A DNA stretch of 64,000 nucleotides, taken from IMG/VR virus record IMGVR_UViG_3300046559_001153, positions 62,001 to 126,000 of that record. One strand, given 5' to 3'. This DNA comes from a virus. Shown piece by piece: positions 26,736-35,380 of this stretch (position 1 is the stretch's first letter; each line of letters starts with the position of its first letter). Below the pieces are notes generated by a model. That model worked only from the letters and a program-made list of their open reading frames with translations. It made no database searches and had not been told where the DNA came from. The translations under genes were made by a program, and so were the position numbers.

Positions 26736-27487
26736 TGCCGAAAGTATTTCTGGTCGTACCATCATACGGCCACTACGACTACGTTTACGAAACTGTCCGG
26801 AGCGCATTCGAATGCACCCCGGACATTTCTGTTTGTATATTTGATGATGCGACGCCACCGGAGTTAGCACCCAGTCCTGAGTTTTGGGACAACTGGAATC
26901 AATTCGACCATACTCGAACAGGGTTTGTTACCTTTGACAAAAATGGCGGCCTTACGAGGTCTTGGAACGCCGGCTTACAGTTGGCAAGACAGGGCAAATT
27001 CGATTACGCGATCTGCGGCAATAGCGATCTGATCTTCTCACCCGGATGGTGGGAACCGATTCAGAAAGCGCTGGACGATGGCTGGGCCTTAGCTGGTCCT
27101 GTATCGAACGCCGCGGGAACTACCATCGGCTGTAGACAGGGCATTCTCAACTACCTGCCCGACTACAAAGTGTCAGATCAGACAAAAGACATTGAAGAGA
27201 CATCCGCTAGATTGAAAGCCAAAGGCGACCCGATCAATTCTCCGCTCAACGGATTTTGCCTGTGCGCCAAGACGGCTACCTGGTGGGACAATGCGTTTGA
27301 CGCTGATCACGTTTTCGATCCCCAGTACAAGATGACGCTCAACGAGGATCGTTTGCAGAAACGCTGGCGAGCGAAGGGTCTCAAATTCTGTGTCGTGCCC
27401 ACCAGTTTCGTTCTTCATTATCGATCGGTTACACGAGGGACCAGATATGTCCAAGGGCAGTGGTTGCGTAAAGGAGAAATATCGTGA
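26732..27487 (+). CDS. Family 2-type glycosyltransferase
   Basis: A 251-residue GT-A protein. It begins PKVFLVVPSYGHYDYVYETVRSA, the classic GT2 N-terminus, then SVCIFDDATPP, NGGLTRSWNAG and a DxD-like GNSDLIF. RLQKRWRAKG near the end fits the acceptor-side region. It overlaps the portal stop (ATGATG) and starts a run of glycosyltransferases. Substrate unknown: virion protein, DNA or host glycan. Confidence 0.8.
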   Translation: MMPKVFLVVPSYGHYDYVYETVRSAFECTPDISVCIFDDATPPELAPSPEFWDNWNQFDHTRTGFVTFDKNGGLTRSWNAGLQLARQGKFDYAICGNSDLIFSPGWWEPIQKALDDGWALAGPVSNAAGTTIGCRQGILNYLPDYKVSDQTKDIEETSARLKAKGDPINSPLNGFCLCAKTATWWDNAFDADHVFDPQYKMTLNEDRLQKRWRAKGLKFCVVPTSFVLHYRSVTRGTRYVQGQWLRKGEIS

Positions 27488-27984
27488 GTGACGAGATTGA
27501 AGACAAATGTCCGCATTGTGGCGATTCATACAGCGAGATTCGTTCCTGCGATCCGTTAGCCGTATTTGAGTGTGGTTCAGAGACATGGCGTGGCACGTCA
27601 TCCAGGCAGACTGACTATTGTCGCATTCGCCAGCTCGAGCTGGCGATCAAACTTGTCTGCTCTCAGAAGGCCGACGACAAATGCTGGATGGATCTGAAGC
27701 CATTGGCCGAGATGGTCGGGGTCAAGCTCGACATGCACGTCGGTGACAAGGCGGCTATGCTTGAGAACTGCAACCGGTACGTGAACAACGTGTGCATAGC
27801 GGGCGGCCCCTGGCCCACGTATAGTGAGCTGGTATCGATGTTGTTCAAGTGCGGGCGCCACGCGCCAGATTGCCCGAGCAAGTCTTACGGCCCGGGCGAT
27901 GATCCGGATGAATCAAATTGTGACTGCGGTTGGGTCTCGATCCGCGACAAACTGTGGCCAGCAATAACTGAAAACAAGCAGTGA
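27484..27984 (+). CDS. Unknown zinc-ribbon protein
   Basis: A 166-residue protein with GTG start in a GTGA overlap. It carries CPHCGDSY near the N-terminus plus many further cysteines, including CDCGW near the C-terminus. It lies between two glycosyltransferases. No family assigned. Confidence 0.6.
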   Translation: MSDEIEDKCPHCGDSYSEIRSCDPLAVFECGSETWRGTSSRQTDYCRIRQLELAIKLVCSQKADDKCWMDLKPLAEMVGVKLDMHVGDKAAMLENCNRYVNNVCIAGGPWPTYSELVSMLFKCGRHAPDCPSKSYGPGDDPDESNCDCGWVSIRDKLWPAITENKQ

Positions 27985-27998
27985 CGAGGGAGAGCATC

Positions 27999-28658
27999 AT
28001 GTCGCTGACCGTGTACACATGCATTCTCGGATCGATCGGCGACAAGCTCAGACCACCATCGTGCAAACTGCCTGGCATACATCTGGTCGCCTTTACTGAT
28101 CAGACAACGCCCGTCGATGGGTGGGAAATTCGTCGGCCGTTTCCGATGGCCGGATTGTCTCCGCGGCGTTTGGCTCGTTACCACAAGATCAACCCGCACA
28201 TCGTTCTGCCGCACCACGGTGACTCGATCTGGCTGGATGGGAGTTTTCAGCTGCGTGATTCGCCGATCGATTTTCTGTCGCATTTCCAAGAGGACATCGA
28301 GCTTGGTTGTTACAACCACACGGAACGCAGATGCGTTTACTCCGAATACCGCAGCTGTATCAGGCTTCGCAAAGACGACATCGGGCTGATGACCGCTCAG
28401 GTCGCCAGGTACCGCGAGGCGAAGTACCCGGAGAATGCCGGTCTGACAGAGACGGGCATCATTTACAGGAAGAACTGCCCGTCCGTGCAGTCGTTCAACA
28501 CGCTGTGGTGGGCTGAAGTAGCTAAGGGCAGCCACCGCGATCAGCTCTCGTTTGATTATTGTCTCTGGAAACAGTCGTGGGTCTGTCCATTGAAGGTTGT
28601 CCGTTTCCCTGGTTCTGTTTACTTGAATCCTTTAACCGCTTTCTACCGTCACCGTTAA
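27999..28658 (+). CDS. DUF616 (TOD1/MUCI70-type) glycosyltransferase-like protein
   Basis: A 219-residue protein matching the DUF616 pattern: VYTCILGSIGDKL, VAFTDQ (31-36), WEI, ARYHKINPHIVLP and SIWLDGSFQL (W78, D80). Bacterial and plant members are predicted nucleotide-sugar transferases. ATG 27999 with AGGGAGAG upstream is preferred to GTG 27981. This is a different family from the GT2 gene beside it, so the cluster probably adds a multi-sugar chain. Confidence 0.7.
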   Translation: MSLTVYTCILGSIGDKLRPPSCKLPGIHLVAFTDQTTPVDGWEIRRPFPMAGLSPRRLARYHKINPHIVLPHHGDSIWLDGSFQLRDSPIDFLSHFQEDIELGCYNHTERRCVYSEYRSCIRLRKDDIGLMTAQVARYREAKYPENAGLTETGIIYRKNCPSVQSFNTLWWAEVAKGSHRDQLSFDYCLWKQSWVCPLKVVRFPGSVYLNPLTAFYRHR

Positions 28659-28670
28659 TGAAAGGTTCTC

Positions 28671-29093
28671 ATGTCTGTTTATGACCAGATGATTGAAGAA
28701 GTGATCAAAATGCAACCGCTTCAAATGCAGAGCACATGGGCAGAATCACACAAGCGTCTGCATGGCGAGCTTTTCGCGTATTGCTCGCCTGGGCGAGGAT
28801 TTATGTCGTGTAGACCAGATAATAAAGTGTGCGGTTGTCTCACCCAGATCAGAGCTAGCCATTGGTTTGAAGACCCACCACGTAAGTTCGCGTGGACGGA
28901 CGAACTGACGAAGCTGATTGCCGAAGATGATCGTCTGCCGTCTGATATGGGTGACTTGGTAAGGAAATGGCCTGGCATGTCGGCCGATGAACGCCGAGCC
29001 ACGCTCATTCCTTTGGCCGAATGGCAAGAACGTCTGGATAAAGAACTCAATCGCACTACTCCGGTCTTCGGCCAGTTCAATAATCCGCATTAA
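28671..29093 (+). CDS. Paralogue family A member 1, unknown
   Basis: A 140-residue protein, first of four related proteins (others at 29106, 44371, 48070). Shared features are YDQMIEEVIKM at the start, a FAYCSPG patch, CGCLTQIR in the middle, WTDELTKLI, and a C-terminal ERRATLIPLAEWQERLDKELNR. The CGCLT motif with an upstream Cys could bind metal. It has an AAAGG Shine-Dalgarno 5 bases before the ATG. Function unknown. Confidence 0.65.
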   Translation: MSVYDQMIEEVIKMQPLQMQSTWAESHKRLHGELFAYCSPGRGFMSCRPDNKVCGCLTQIRASHWFEDPPRKFAWTDELTKLIAEDDRLPSDMGDLVRKWPGMSADERRATLIPLAEWQERLDKELNRTTPVFGQFNNPH

Positions 29094-29105
29094 CGAAAGG
29101 ATCTC

Positions 29106-29516
29106 ATGTCTGTTTACGACCAGATGATTGACGCAGTGATCAATATGCCCGCTCGCGAGGTCCAACGACTTTGGGGCAGTGGCTACAACGAGGGGGCTGG
29201 GTATCTCTTCAGTTACTGCTCCCCCGGCCGAGACGATGAGGACTGTTCTTTCGCTGGGGACTGTTCTTTCGAAAGGGCGTTCTGCGGTTGCCTGACCCAG
29301 GTCAAAGCATACGACGCAGTGGCTTACACAGAGGAATTAACGCGAGAGATCCGCGCTGATTGGCGCTTGCCAACAAGCATGGTCACGTTTTTACTGGGTT
29401 GGGACAAGTTGGTGCCGGACGAACGACGGACAAAGATGCAGCCGTTTGCTGAATGGCAAGAACGTCTGGATAAAGAGTTCAATCGTCCGACTCCGGTCTT
29501 CCAACTGGCCGAATAG
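29106..29516 (+). CDS. Paralogue family A member 2, unknown
   Basis: A 136-residue tandem copy of the previous gene; both start MSVYDQMI and end AEWQERLDKE.NR.TPVF. Even the leader GAAAGG(A/T)TCTCATGTCTGTTTA is nearly the same, so this is a recent tandem duplication. It has an extra internal duplication, DCSFAGDCSFE, before CGCLTQVK. Confidence 0.65.
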   Translation: MSVYDQMIDAVINMPAREVQRLWGSGYNEGAGYLFSYCSPGRDDEDCSFAGDCSFERAFCGCLTQVKAYDAVAYTEELTREIRADWRLPTSMVTFLLGWDKLVPDERRTKMQPFAEWQERLDKEFNRPTPVFQLAE

Positions 29517-29533
29517 CCCCTTATCATGCGATC

Positions 29534-30574
29534 ATGGCAATCGGGCTGTACGTATCATACCGCCAGTCAGAACAGTGCTTCGCCGCGATTCAGCTGGCCG
29601 AGCTGCTTACCTCATTTGGCTCCCAGGTTGTAATTTACTCGCCCCAGTCCCCGCAAGCCGTTGGCTCAAGCTGGGACCGGGGCGTGTTGTCGCCCAAGAA
29701 ACTCCCATTTGAGACGGTGATGGGAGCCTTCGACTGGTGGATCTGGTTTGAACACATTCCTCCGCATTTAGAATTGATCTGCGATAAATCGAGGAACACG
29801 CTTGTTCCATCGTGGCACAAGCTGACAGCCAAGCACGAGTCGTCCATGAATCTCTACTCAGAGATTGTGGCACCGACGCTGGCGGTCAAGCGGGCTCTCG
29901 ATCAGAAGGAATTCACTTTGCCCGTGCATTGTGTTCCGTGGGATGCCCCGGGCGAGATACAAGCCATTCACCCAAAGCCGGCTGGCTATTACTGCCGGAT
30001 GCCCGAGCGTTTTACCGCTAAAGATACCATTCGGTTGGCCGTGATCGATCATTTGCTGGCGGAAGGATATCCAGTCACACTGGTCAAACCGATAACCACT
30101 TTGCCGCAGAACATTCTCAAAATCTTCGATAAGTGGTCGAAACTCCACAAGCAATTTACGCTGTTGCCTGCGTCAACCGTCTTGGATCACCTGGCCAGGA
30201 TGGCTAAATGCAGGTGGTCAGTTATTCTCGATTCGGCCGACAACCTCGGATATGCGTGTCTTGAATCTCTCTCGCTCGGGATGCCTGTCATTTGTTACGA
30301 TATCCCGCCGAGAGATGAGTACTTGAAACAGGGCCAAAACAGCATTCTGCTCGACTGCAATCTCGAGCTCAGCTATCTGGGCGCCCCTCGAGCGATCGTT
30401 GTGGCTGACCCTAACGCCGAAGAGTTGAGGGACTCCCTTTGGACCTCAACCCGAACAAGAATGCAGTCGATCATCAACCAGTCATTGTCAGGATTTAAGG
30501 ACACGCCGGATATCCTGATCGCACGACGAGAGGGCTTCAAGGCTCACTGGGAGCACTTGGCCAGATCTACTTAA
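29534..30574 (+). CDS. GT-B type glycosyltransferase
   Basis: A 346-residue protein with a GT4-like two-domain plan. The N-terminal Rossmann half starts IGLYVSYRQSEQCFAAIQLAELL. The C-terminal half has ILDSADNLGYACLESLSLGMPVICYDIPP, which matches the donor-binding E(x7)E-type region of retaining GT-B enzymes. It is the fourth glycosyltransferase-like gene in the window and differs in fold from the other three. Confidence 0.75.
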   Translation: MAIGLYVSYRQSEQCFAAIQLAELLTSFGSQVVIYSPQSPQAVGSSWDRGVLSPKKLPFETVMGAFDWWIWFEHIPPHLELICDKSRNTLVPSWHKLTAKHESSMNLYSEIVAPTLAVKRALDQKEFTLPVHCVPWDAPGEIQAIHPKPAGYYCRMPERFTAKDTIRLAVIDHLLAEGYPVTLVKPITTLPQNILKIFDKWSKLHKQFTLLPASTVLDHLARMAKCRWSVILDSADNLGYACLESLSLGMPVICYDIPPRDEYLKQGQNSILLDCNLELSYLGAPRAIVVADPNAEELRDSLWTSTRTRMQSIINQSLSGFKDTPDILIARREGFKAHWEHLARST

Positions 30575-30587
30575 TCGAAAGGCAATC

Positions 30588-30929
30588 ATGGCCACAACAC
30601 TCGTGTCTCACTTGGTCAATAAATTCTTGTTGTCTGATCCTCCAACTGATCCCGTCGTGTTGGCAATAATGCAGAGATTCGAGCTGTTTGCTCAACAGTA
30701 CGTGGACGACCTGCAGAGCGTGATGACTCAGATGGAAGTTCCGGGGACTGGTTTGCGACTGGATGACGGAAACGAACCAGTCACGGTCCAGATTCGTACG
30801 AAGGCTCGTGACTCGGTCCAGGGCACGATGAACGAGGGGGCCCATCAGGCCGTTCTCGGAAGGTCCATGTCAGGCAAGCAAGTCATTCAGGCGTTCGGCG
30901 TCGAAGATCCGTTGGCTCCAGGGGGTTGA
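30588..30929 (+). CDS. Unknown small protein
   Basis: A 113-residue protein behind GAAAGGCAATC and ATG. It is helical at the N-terminus and polar after residue 55, with no known motif. The stop overlaps a possible TTG of the next gene. Confidence 0.6.
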   Translation: MATTLVSHLVNKFLLSDPPTDPVVLAIMQRFELFAQQYVDDLQSVMTQMEVPGTGLRLDDGNEPVTVQIRTKARDSVQGTMNEGAHQAVLGRSMSGKQVIQAFGVEDPLAPGG

Positions 30930-30931
30930 TC

Positions 30932-31552
30932 ATGTCGGAGATCTCTGAAGGACAGCTCAAGCTTCTGTACGCCAGGATCTTCGATCTTTACTGCGAAGAG
31001 AATGAAGTATCGACGTCCGAGCGTGAAGACGTCGACGGGGCAAAGTTTGTCAGATGGCTCTTGTCCGAGTCGTTTGGGCTCCCATTGATCGACCGTCTCA
31101 GGGCCATGGAGGGCCCTGAGATTTTAGAATCAGTCTGGGATACGGTAATGGCCGCATTGGCCTCACCTGATGCACCGTTGTACTTCTTCCACTTGTTCCC
31201 GTATCTGAGTCTCGGGCACCGCAAGTGCGAGCCGCCGGTAATCGGCGTCGAGATGAACCTGGCTATCAAGTTTGCCGATGGCTTGGTAATTCGCCATCCG
31301 CCGATCGGTATTGCCAGTGAATCAGCCAGCGACAGGACTTGCGGAGACGGCCATCTGGGTATGGCGTTCCACAAGATGGCCAACGCGCTGGTCAAATGGA
31401 TTCGAACAAATTCGCTGCAGCAGCTGCATGATCAAGCCGCAGCTGTGATTGAGCAGCGAAGATCGGCGACAACATCCAGCACGGATGACGAAGCTGGCAG
31501 AAACCAGCTCATTCGACTGGCTCAACAACCTTTACAGGGGGGATTCGCATGA
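30932..31552 (+). CDS. Unknown protein
   Basis: A 206-residue protein; ATG 30932 is preferred to the overlapping TTG 30926. The hydrophobic-aromatic stretch PLYFFHLFPYLSLGH and the segment EMNLAIKFADGLVIRHPPIG are the only notable parts. The ending is polar and helical. It overlaps the nuclease gene by ATGA. Confidence 0.6.
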   Translation: MSEISEGQLKLLYARIFDLYCEENEVSTSEREDVDGAKFVRWLLSESFGLPLIDRLRAMEGPEILESVWDTVMAALASPDAPLYFFHLFPYLSLGHRKCEPPVIGVEMNLAIKFADGLVIRHPPIGIASESASDRTCGDGHLGMAFHKMANALVKWIRTNSLQQLHDQAAAVIEQRRSATTSSTDDEAGRNQLIRLAQQPLQGGFA

Positions 31553-32526
31553 GTACCGAACGACGCGCGGGACGAACTGATTTTGGCCTATTGGTTCTTG
31601 CTGCTGGCTTTTTGACTATTGGCGTGGGTTTCGCCGTTCTGCTCTCCAAGAGCGTTACCAGCTGGGAATCGAGCAGAGCAAAAACTCAAATCGCATCGTC
31701 GAGCCACACAGAGGAGTTGGCACCAATCACGGTAGACCTTAATCCGGTCGCTATCCTGCCCGACGAGCCGGTCTATCAGATTACCGCGGCCAGGCCGCCT
31801 CAAGAGGATCCGTTCCTCAAGTACACGCCAACCGAGGATTACTTTGTTCGACCGTTTGGATTGACGGCCTACAACGGAATGACTCGCTGCCCGTTGTGGG
31901 TTCTCGAGCGGCTGACTAAGAAGCACCTGGCCGGTAAGGCCAAACGGATCGGGTTGGATTTCTTTGCCGACCAGGAGATCCCGATTGAATTTCGAGCTCA
32001 CCCCCAGTCGTACGCTGGACAGGGCGAAGACAAAGGCCACGCAGCCAGTGCGGCCAATCACGAGCACGACATGGAAGAAATGAAGTCGACGTTTACCATG
32101 ATCAACTGCATGCCGCAGACGCCCGAGTGCAACCGACTTATCGTGCTGCAGGGTGAGGACATGGCCAGGGAGTTTGCCGAGATCGACGATAATACGATTG
32201 TCTACAGAACGACGGCGCCGTGCTGGTTGCCTGAGATGGTCTCCCGTAAAGACGGCCTGGTGAAATCGCATTACGAATTCAAAGCCATCGGTGCCGATCG
32301 AATATGGGTGCCCACGCATATAGCCTTCTCGCTGTACATTGTTAAGATCGGTGGGAGTGTAACGATGCGGGGATGGTTGGTCCCCAACCTGGAGAAGTAC
32401 CCCGAAAAAGCCACTTTCGACACGTACAAGAAGGACGTCGACTTTCTGGAGATGAGCACTGGGCTCAATTTTTGGAAGGGTCTCGACCAGCCGTTGCAGG
32501 ATCACCTGGAAAAAGAAACCCACTAA
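31549..32526 (+). CDS. Membrane-anchored DNA/RNA non-specific (NUC) endonuclease
   Basis: A 325-residue protein. Residues 12-33 form a transmembrane helix (FGLLVLAAGFLTIGVGFAVLL). A linker is followed by a beta-beta-alpha-metal nuclease domain: EDKGHAASAAN (D161-H164, a DRGH variant with Lys for Arg), then TFTMINCMPQ and N195 as the metal-binding Asn. This is the EndoG/Serratia nuclease family. The anchor with the domain on one face of the membrane could degrade host or incoming DNA near the envelope. It is coupled to the previous gene and followed by a membrane protein. Confidence 0.75.
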   Translation: MSTERRAGRTDFGLLVLAAGFLTIGVGFAVLLSKSVTSWESSRAKTQIASSSHTEELAPITVDLNPVAILPDEPVYQITAARPPQEDPFLKYTPTEDYFVRPFGLTAYNGMTRCPLWVLERLTKKHLAGKAKRIGLDFFADQEIPIEFRAHPQSYAGQGEDKGHAASAANHEHDMEEMKSTFTMINCMPQTPECNRLIVLQGEDMAREFAEIDDNTIVYRTTAPCWLPEMVSRKDGLVKSHYEFKAIGADRIWVPTHIAFSLYIVKIGGSVTMRGWLVPNLEKYPEKATFDTYKKDVDFLEMSTGLNFWKGLDQPLQDHLEKETH

Positions 32527-32550
32527 TCTCTTTTCGCAAGGACGCGAATC

Positions 32551-33123
32551 ATGAAGTACTTCGTTCGTTTTTTCTGGACCATTGTCGTAATGGGGATAGT
32601 CATCATTGCGGTCAACATCGTCTACAACACATTCTCCGATCAGACCGTTCACGCTCAGGTGATGAAACGGTTTGAACCGAAGATGGCCCCGAGTGACACC
32701 GTTGAAATGGACGAAGTACCGGCCGACAGAGTTCAGCAGGACGCTGAACAGGCCATGGCTATCAGGGTCGACCGACGTATTCGAATGCCCACGCATACAG
32801 ATATCGAGCTCTATTTGAGCTTCGGTGTTTTGCTGTTCGGGTTCTTCGTCATGCTCGGTCAATTTGCCATCATGATTCGTGAGCGTCGTTACTTCGACAA
32901 CATGTCGTTGAAGATGCTCACGATCACGATGGCCGTCACCAGTGCCCTGTTTTTAATAACGGCCGGGTTCAGCTCCGATCAGATCCAGCCGGCAATCGGC
33001 CTGATCAGTGGAACACTAGGTTTCGCGTTCGGTCTCCGCGGTGACACACCGGCTGACGCATCACAGAACTCGACACCCCGTCCGACACCCACGCCGCCGA
33101 TACCCCCGTCAATCAAACCATGA
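32551..33123 (+). CDS. Integral membrane protein
   Basis: A 190-residue protein with transmembrane helices at about 8-28, 88-109 and 119-140, and a weaker hydrophobic segment at 148-162. A polar loop of about 55 residues follows the first helix, and the Pro-rich tail reads PTPTPPIPP. AAGGA precedes the ATG. It could partner the membrane-anchored nuclease just upstream. Size and topology do not match classical holins. Confidence 0.65.
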   Translation: MKYFVRFFWTIVVMGIVIIAVNIVYNTFSDQTVHAQVMKRFEPKMAPSDTVEMDEVPADRVQQDAEQAMAIRVDRRIRMPTHTDIELYLSFGVLLFGFFVMLGQFAIMIRERRYFDNMSLKMLTITMAVTSALFLITAGFSSDQIQPAIGLISGTLGFAFGLRGDTPADASQNSTPRPTPTPPIPPSIKP

Positions 33124-33135
33124 AAGGAATTTGTC

Positions 33136-33387
33136 ACGAATAAATCGAACTCATACAAACTCTGGGCTTCAGCCAATGACTCGGTCAAGTCAATTGGCGA
33201 GGCCCAGAGTTCTTTATTGTCCATGATTGGACTGATGAAGACGTCTGACGATAAGCTGATAGCCGGTTTGCGTCGCGCTATCAAGGCTCTAACCAAGACC
33301 CAACAGTTGGTTCGTCAAATCGAGCCTACGGTTAGTATTCGTCCGATTGATCCGAAGACGTACTTCAACGAGCACTCCGCTCTGTGA
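33136..33387 (+). CDS. Small protein with apparent ACG start
   Basis: An open frame of 84 codons fills the gap. With ACG 33136 as start it reads (M)NKSNSYKLWASANDSVKSI, then a helical region ending in PKTYFNEHSAL. AAAGGA lies 7 bases before ACG, the same spacing as before ATG in neighbours. No ATG, GTG or TTG occurs in frame until codon 28. The end gives a GTGA overlap with the next gene. Either true ACG initiation or an ATG-to-ACG change. Confidence 0.55.
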   Translation, partial: TNKSNSYKLWASANDSVKSIGEAQSSLLSMIGLMKTSDDKLIAGLRRAIKALTKTQQLVRQIEPTVSIRPIDPKTYFNEHSAL

Positions 33388-33623
33388 ACGGGACTGTCGA
33401 ATGTGCGACCCCGTTCCTTATCCTGATTTGTGCTAGATGTTCTCGCATTCGTCGTGTGCCAGTTTCGCTGGCCGATGATCTGCCTACCGTGTGCTGTAAC
33501 GAGGTGCCACATACGGGCACACAGTGCGGCGGTTGGCTCCGCCCGTTGACCGGCGTGGAGCGAATGAATGAGGCTGACGCCTGGCAAGATGGCCAGCTGC
33601 GTTGGCGACGTTCCGAGCCCTAG
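33384..33623 (+). CDS. Small Cys-containing protein
   Basis: A 79-residue protein with GTG start in a GTGA overlap. C-x2-C (ICARC) and a later CC plus C (TVCCNEV, TQCGGW) suggest a zinc ribbon. Last gene before the 190-nt non-coding gap. Confidence 0.55.
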   Translation: MNGTVECATPFLILICARCSRIRRVPVSLADDLPTVCCNEVPHTGTQCGGWLRPLTGVERMNEADAWQDGQLRWRRSEP

Positions 33624-33624
33624 A

Positions 33625-33642
33625 TAACTTAGTAAAAAGTTA
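33625..33642 (+). repeat. 18-nt intergenic palindrome, copy 4
   Basis: TAACTTAGTAAAAAGTTA, one base after the upstream stop. Unlike the other copies it is not next to a start codon; the next gene begins 171 bases later. Confidence 0.75.
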
Positions 33643-33757
33643 CGGGTTTTTGAACATCTGTACACGCGATTATTGCTCATCAATTTTGTAAAAGTTTGAG
33701 CTACCCCCCTAAAACGAGTCAGTTCCGAGCTAGTGCTTTATCCAACCCAATGGGTGC

Positions 33758-33786
33758 TAAGTTAGGTACAAGGGGTACCTTAGTTA
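33758..33786 (+). promoter_or_regulatory. Operator-like dyad in a non-coding gap
   Basis: TAAGTTAGGTAC (33758-33769) is a near-perfect inverted repeat of GTACCTTAGTTA (33775-33786), with two mismatched positions. It lies in a 190-nt region (33624-33813) without ORFs that separates the virion/glycosylation block from the small-gene accessory region. A promoter with an operator is plausible here, but I see no convincing -35/-10 pair. Confidence 0.45.
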
Positions 33787-33813
33787 ACCGAATCCTCACC
33801 AACTGGAACTCAA

Positions 33814-34089
33814 ATGCCCCCAAAGAAACCCCACCGACGCCCAAATCTGACGCCTGAGGCCCCTGGCGGGCCCGCTGACGCTGTCGCGGTCCGAAACGCG
33901 TTATGGCGCTTTTGCACGACGATCGAGGCCACAGGTGGCGTTGTACGCGATTTGAGGGGAAATTATTGGCCAGTGGGCGATCCGGGCTGGATGGATCTGG
34001 CATTTGACTACATGACGGCCTGTTCTGCACTGGGCCGCAAGCCTAAGTGTAAGCGTGGTCGTCATCCTAACCCATTGTCTTATTTATAG
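33814..34089 (+). CDS. Small basic protein
   Basis: A 91-residue protein (MPPKKPHRRPN...), with VVRDLRGNYWPVGDPGWMDLAFDYM in the middle and a Lys/Arg-rich end. Possibly DNA-binding. First gene of the accessory region. No strong Shine-Dalgarno. Confidence 0.55.
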   Translation: MPPKKPHRRPNLTPEAPGGPADAVAVRNALWRFCTTIEATGGVVRDLRGNYWPVGDPGWMDLAFDYMTACSALGRKPKCKRGRHPNPLSYL

Positions 34090-34158
34090 TTGCGATGAAT
34101 GGTCGCAGATTGCGACCAAGTTGCGACAAATTGGTTGTCAACTGATAAGGAGAGATTG

Positions 34159-34488
34159 ATGGGTGATTCGTCGAGGATGGACCGCAATTACCGGTTCATG
34201 GAAGCATTCAATGAAGCGGCAGTCGCCAGCTGCTCGATAAAGCCGGGAGATACGCTGATCGTTAAAAGCACGGGCCTCGGCGAGCTGGATGGAATGACTT
34301 CCGGTGTGGGAATGTACGCCGTACTTCAATCTGCTAGCGGACAGTCTTTTGGGCTGATTCTGCAGGAGTACGGGGAGCTGTTCGAATCCGACGATAGCCT
34401 GTCTGACGCGGTCGAGCGGATATCGTCGACACTAAGCTTGGACGAGGCGAAGGTTCGCGAGATGCTCGTGGAGGCCGACCTTGACTAG
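34159..34488 (+). CDS. Unknown small protein
   Basis: A 109-residue protein from ATG 34159, preceded by AAGGAGAG; an upstream GTG at 34099 lacks such a site. The acidic C-terminal half (SLSDAVERISSTLSLDEAKVREML) is probably helical. It overlaps the next gene by 8 bases. Confidence 0.6.
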   Translation: MGDSSRMDRNYRFMEAFNEAAVASCSIKPGDTLIVKSTGLGELDGMTSGVGMYAVLQSASGQSFGLILQEYGELFESDDSLSDAVERISSTLSLDEAKVREMLVEADLD

Positions 34489-34765
34489 CACGCAGCGGAT
34501 CATGCTGGTCTGTGAAGGCTACATCTGGTCGAAGTCTCGCGGTTGGCTGGCTAAAGACGAGATTCTGATACCGGAGCTGTGGCCTCGAACGACCGGTGGC
34601 CGGGATGCGGCTGTACTGCGGATGGATTTTGCTCTTCCGCGTTTACCGCCAGAGCTCGACAAACGCAAGAATCTGAAGATTCGCGTTGTGACAGTGACGC
34701 TGAATTTCATGGAAGATGTCGAGCTGGAAAGCATCAAGGTGCCCAAAGACCGTGTCAAACTGTAA
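34481..34765 (+). CDS. Unknown small protein
   Basis: A 94-residue protein with TTG start inside the end of the previous gene. Beta-rich (KIRVVTVTLNFMEDVELESIK). No family recognised. Confidence 0.55.
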   Translation: MTSTQRIMLVCEGYIWSKSRGWLAKDEILIPELWPRTTGGRDAAVLRMDFALPRLPPELDKRKNLKIRVVTVTLNFMEDVELESIKVPKDRVKL

Positions 34766-34769
34766 CCGA

Positions 34770-34787
34770 TAACTTTTTACAAAGTTA
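34770..34787 (+). repeat. 18-nt intergenic palindrome, copy 5
   Basis: TAACTTTTTACAAAGTTA, 4 bases after the stop; AAGGAG starts at its last base and ATG 34799 follows. Confidence 0.8.
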
Positions 34788-34798
34788 AGGAGTCAAGC

Positions 34799-35371
34799 AT
34801 GAGCAGTGAAGCATCTCGTCCGTCGTTTGGTGACATTCGTGCCAGGCGAAGGGTTGCCGTGTTAACCGCGGCTGAGCACAGGTGGCAAGCAGCCAAAAAC
34901 GCGGCTTATGACGCCGAGCGTGGTCTCAACGAATTGATCGATTCGGCTGTGCCATTTGTTTGCAAGGCAGCCACCAAGCAACGGGTCAATATCGAGTGGA
35001 AAGGCTATAAGCAGAACGCCCAGTTTTCTACGAGCGTCATCATGGGCGTGAAGGCTAAGCAGATTCTATACGCGTTGAACAACAACAAGAAGTCGATTCA
35101 ATGGCAGCCGATCAGGGATATCACCCTGTTCCTGTCTATTTCGGCCGCGTTCAAGTTCTGCAAGCCCCTGCGATGGTCGCACCTTAAAGCGGCGCACAAG
35201 GCCTGGGCAAAAGCCCTGGCTAAAGCTCAGCATCTCGAAAAGGTGCATCAGCTGCTCGTCAGAGACCCCAGCCGCATTTACGACCCGCATCTGGAGCACT
35301 CGGGCGATCTGTCGTTGATCGAGGCTGACGCCGAGCGGGTCGTCGATTACTTCATTCGAGAGCTGAAGTAA
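34799..35371 (+). CDS. Unknown basic helical protein
   Basis: A 190-residue protein rich in Ala, Lys and Arg, mostly predicted helix (AEHRWQAAKNAAYDAERGLNELI, then HLKAAHKAWAKALAKAQHLEK). Charge suggests nucleic-acid contact. Immediately downstream of palindrome copy 5. Confidence 0.6.
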   Translation: MSSEASRPSFGDIRARRRVAVLTAAEHRWQAAKNAAYDAERGLNELIDSAVPFVCKAATKQRVNIEWKGYKQNAQFSTSVIMGVKAKQILYALNNNKKSIQWQPIRDITLFLSISAAFKFCKPLRWSHLKAAHKAWAKALAKAQHLEKVHQLLVRDPSRIYDPHLEHSGDLSLIEADAERVVDYFIRELK

Positions 35372-35380
35372 GAGGAACCA

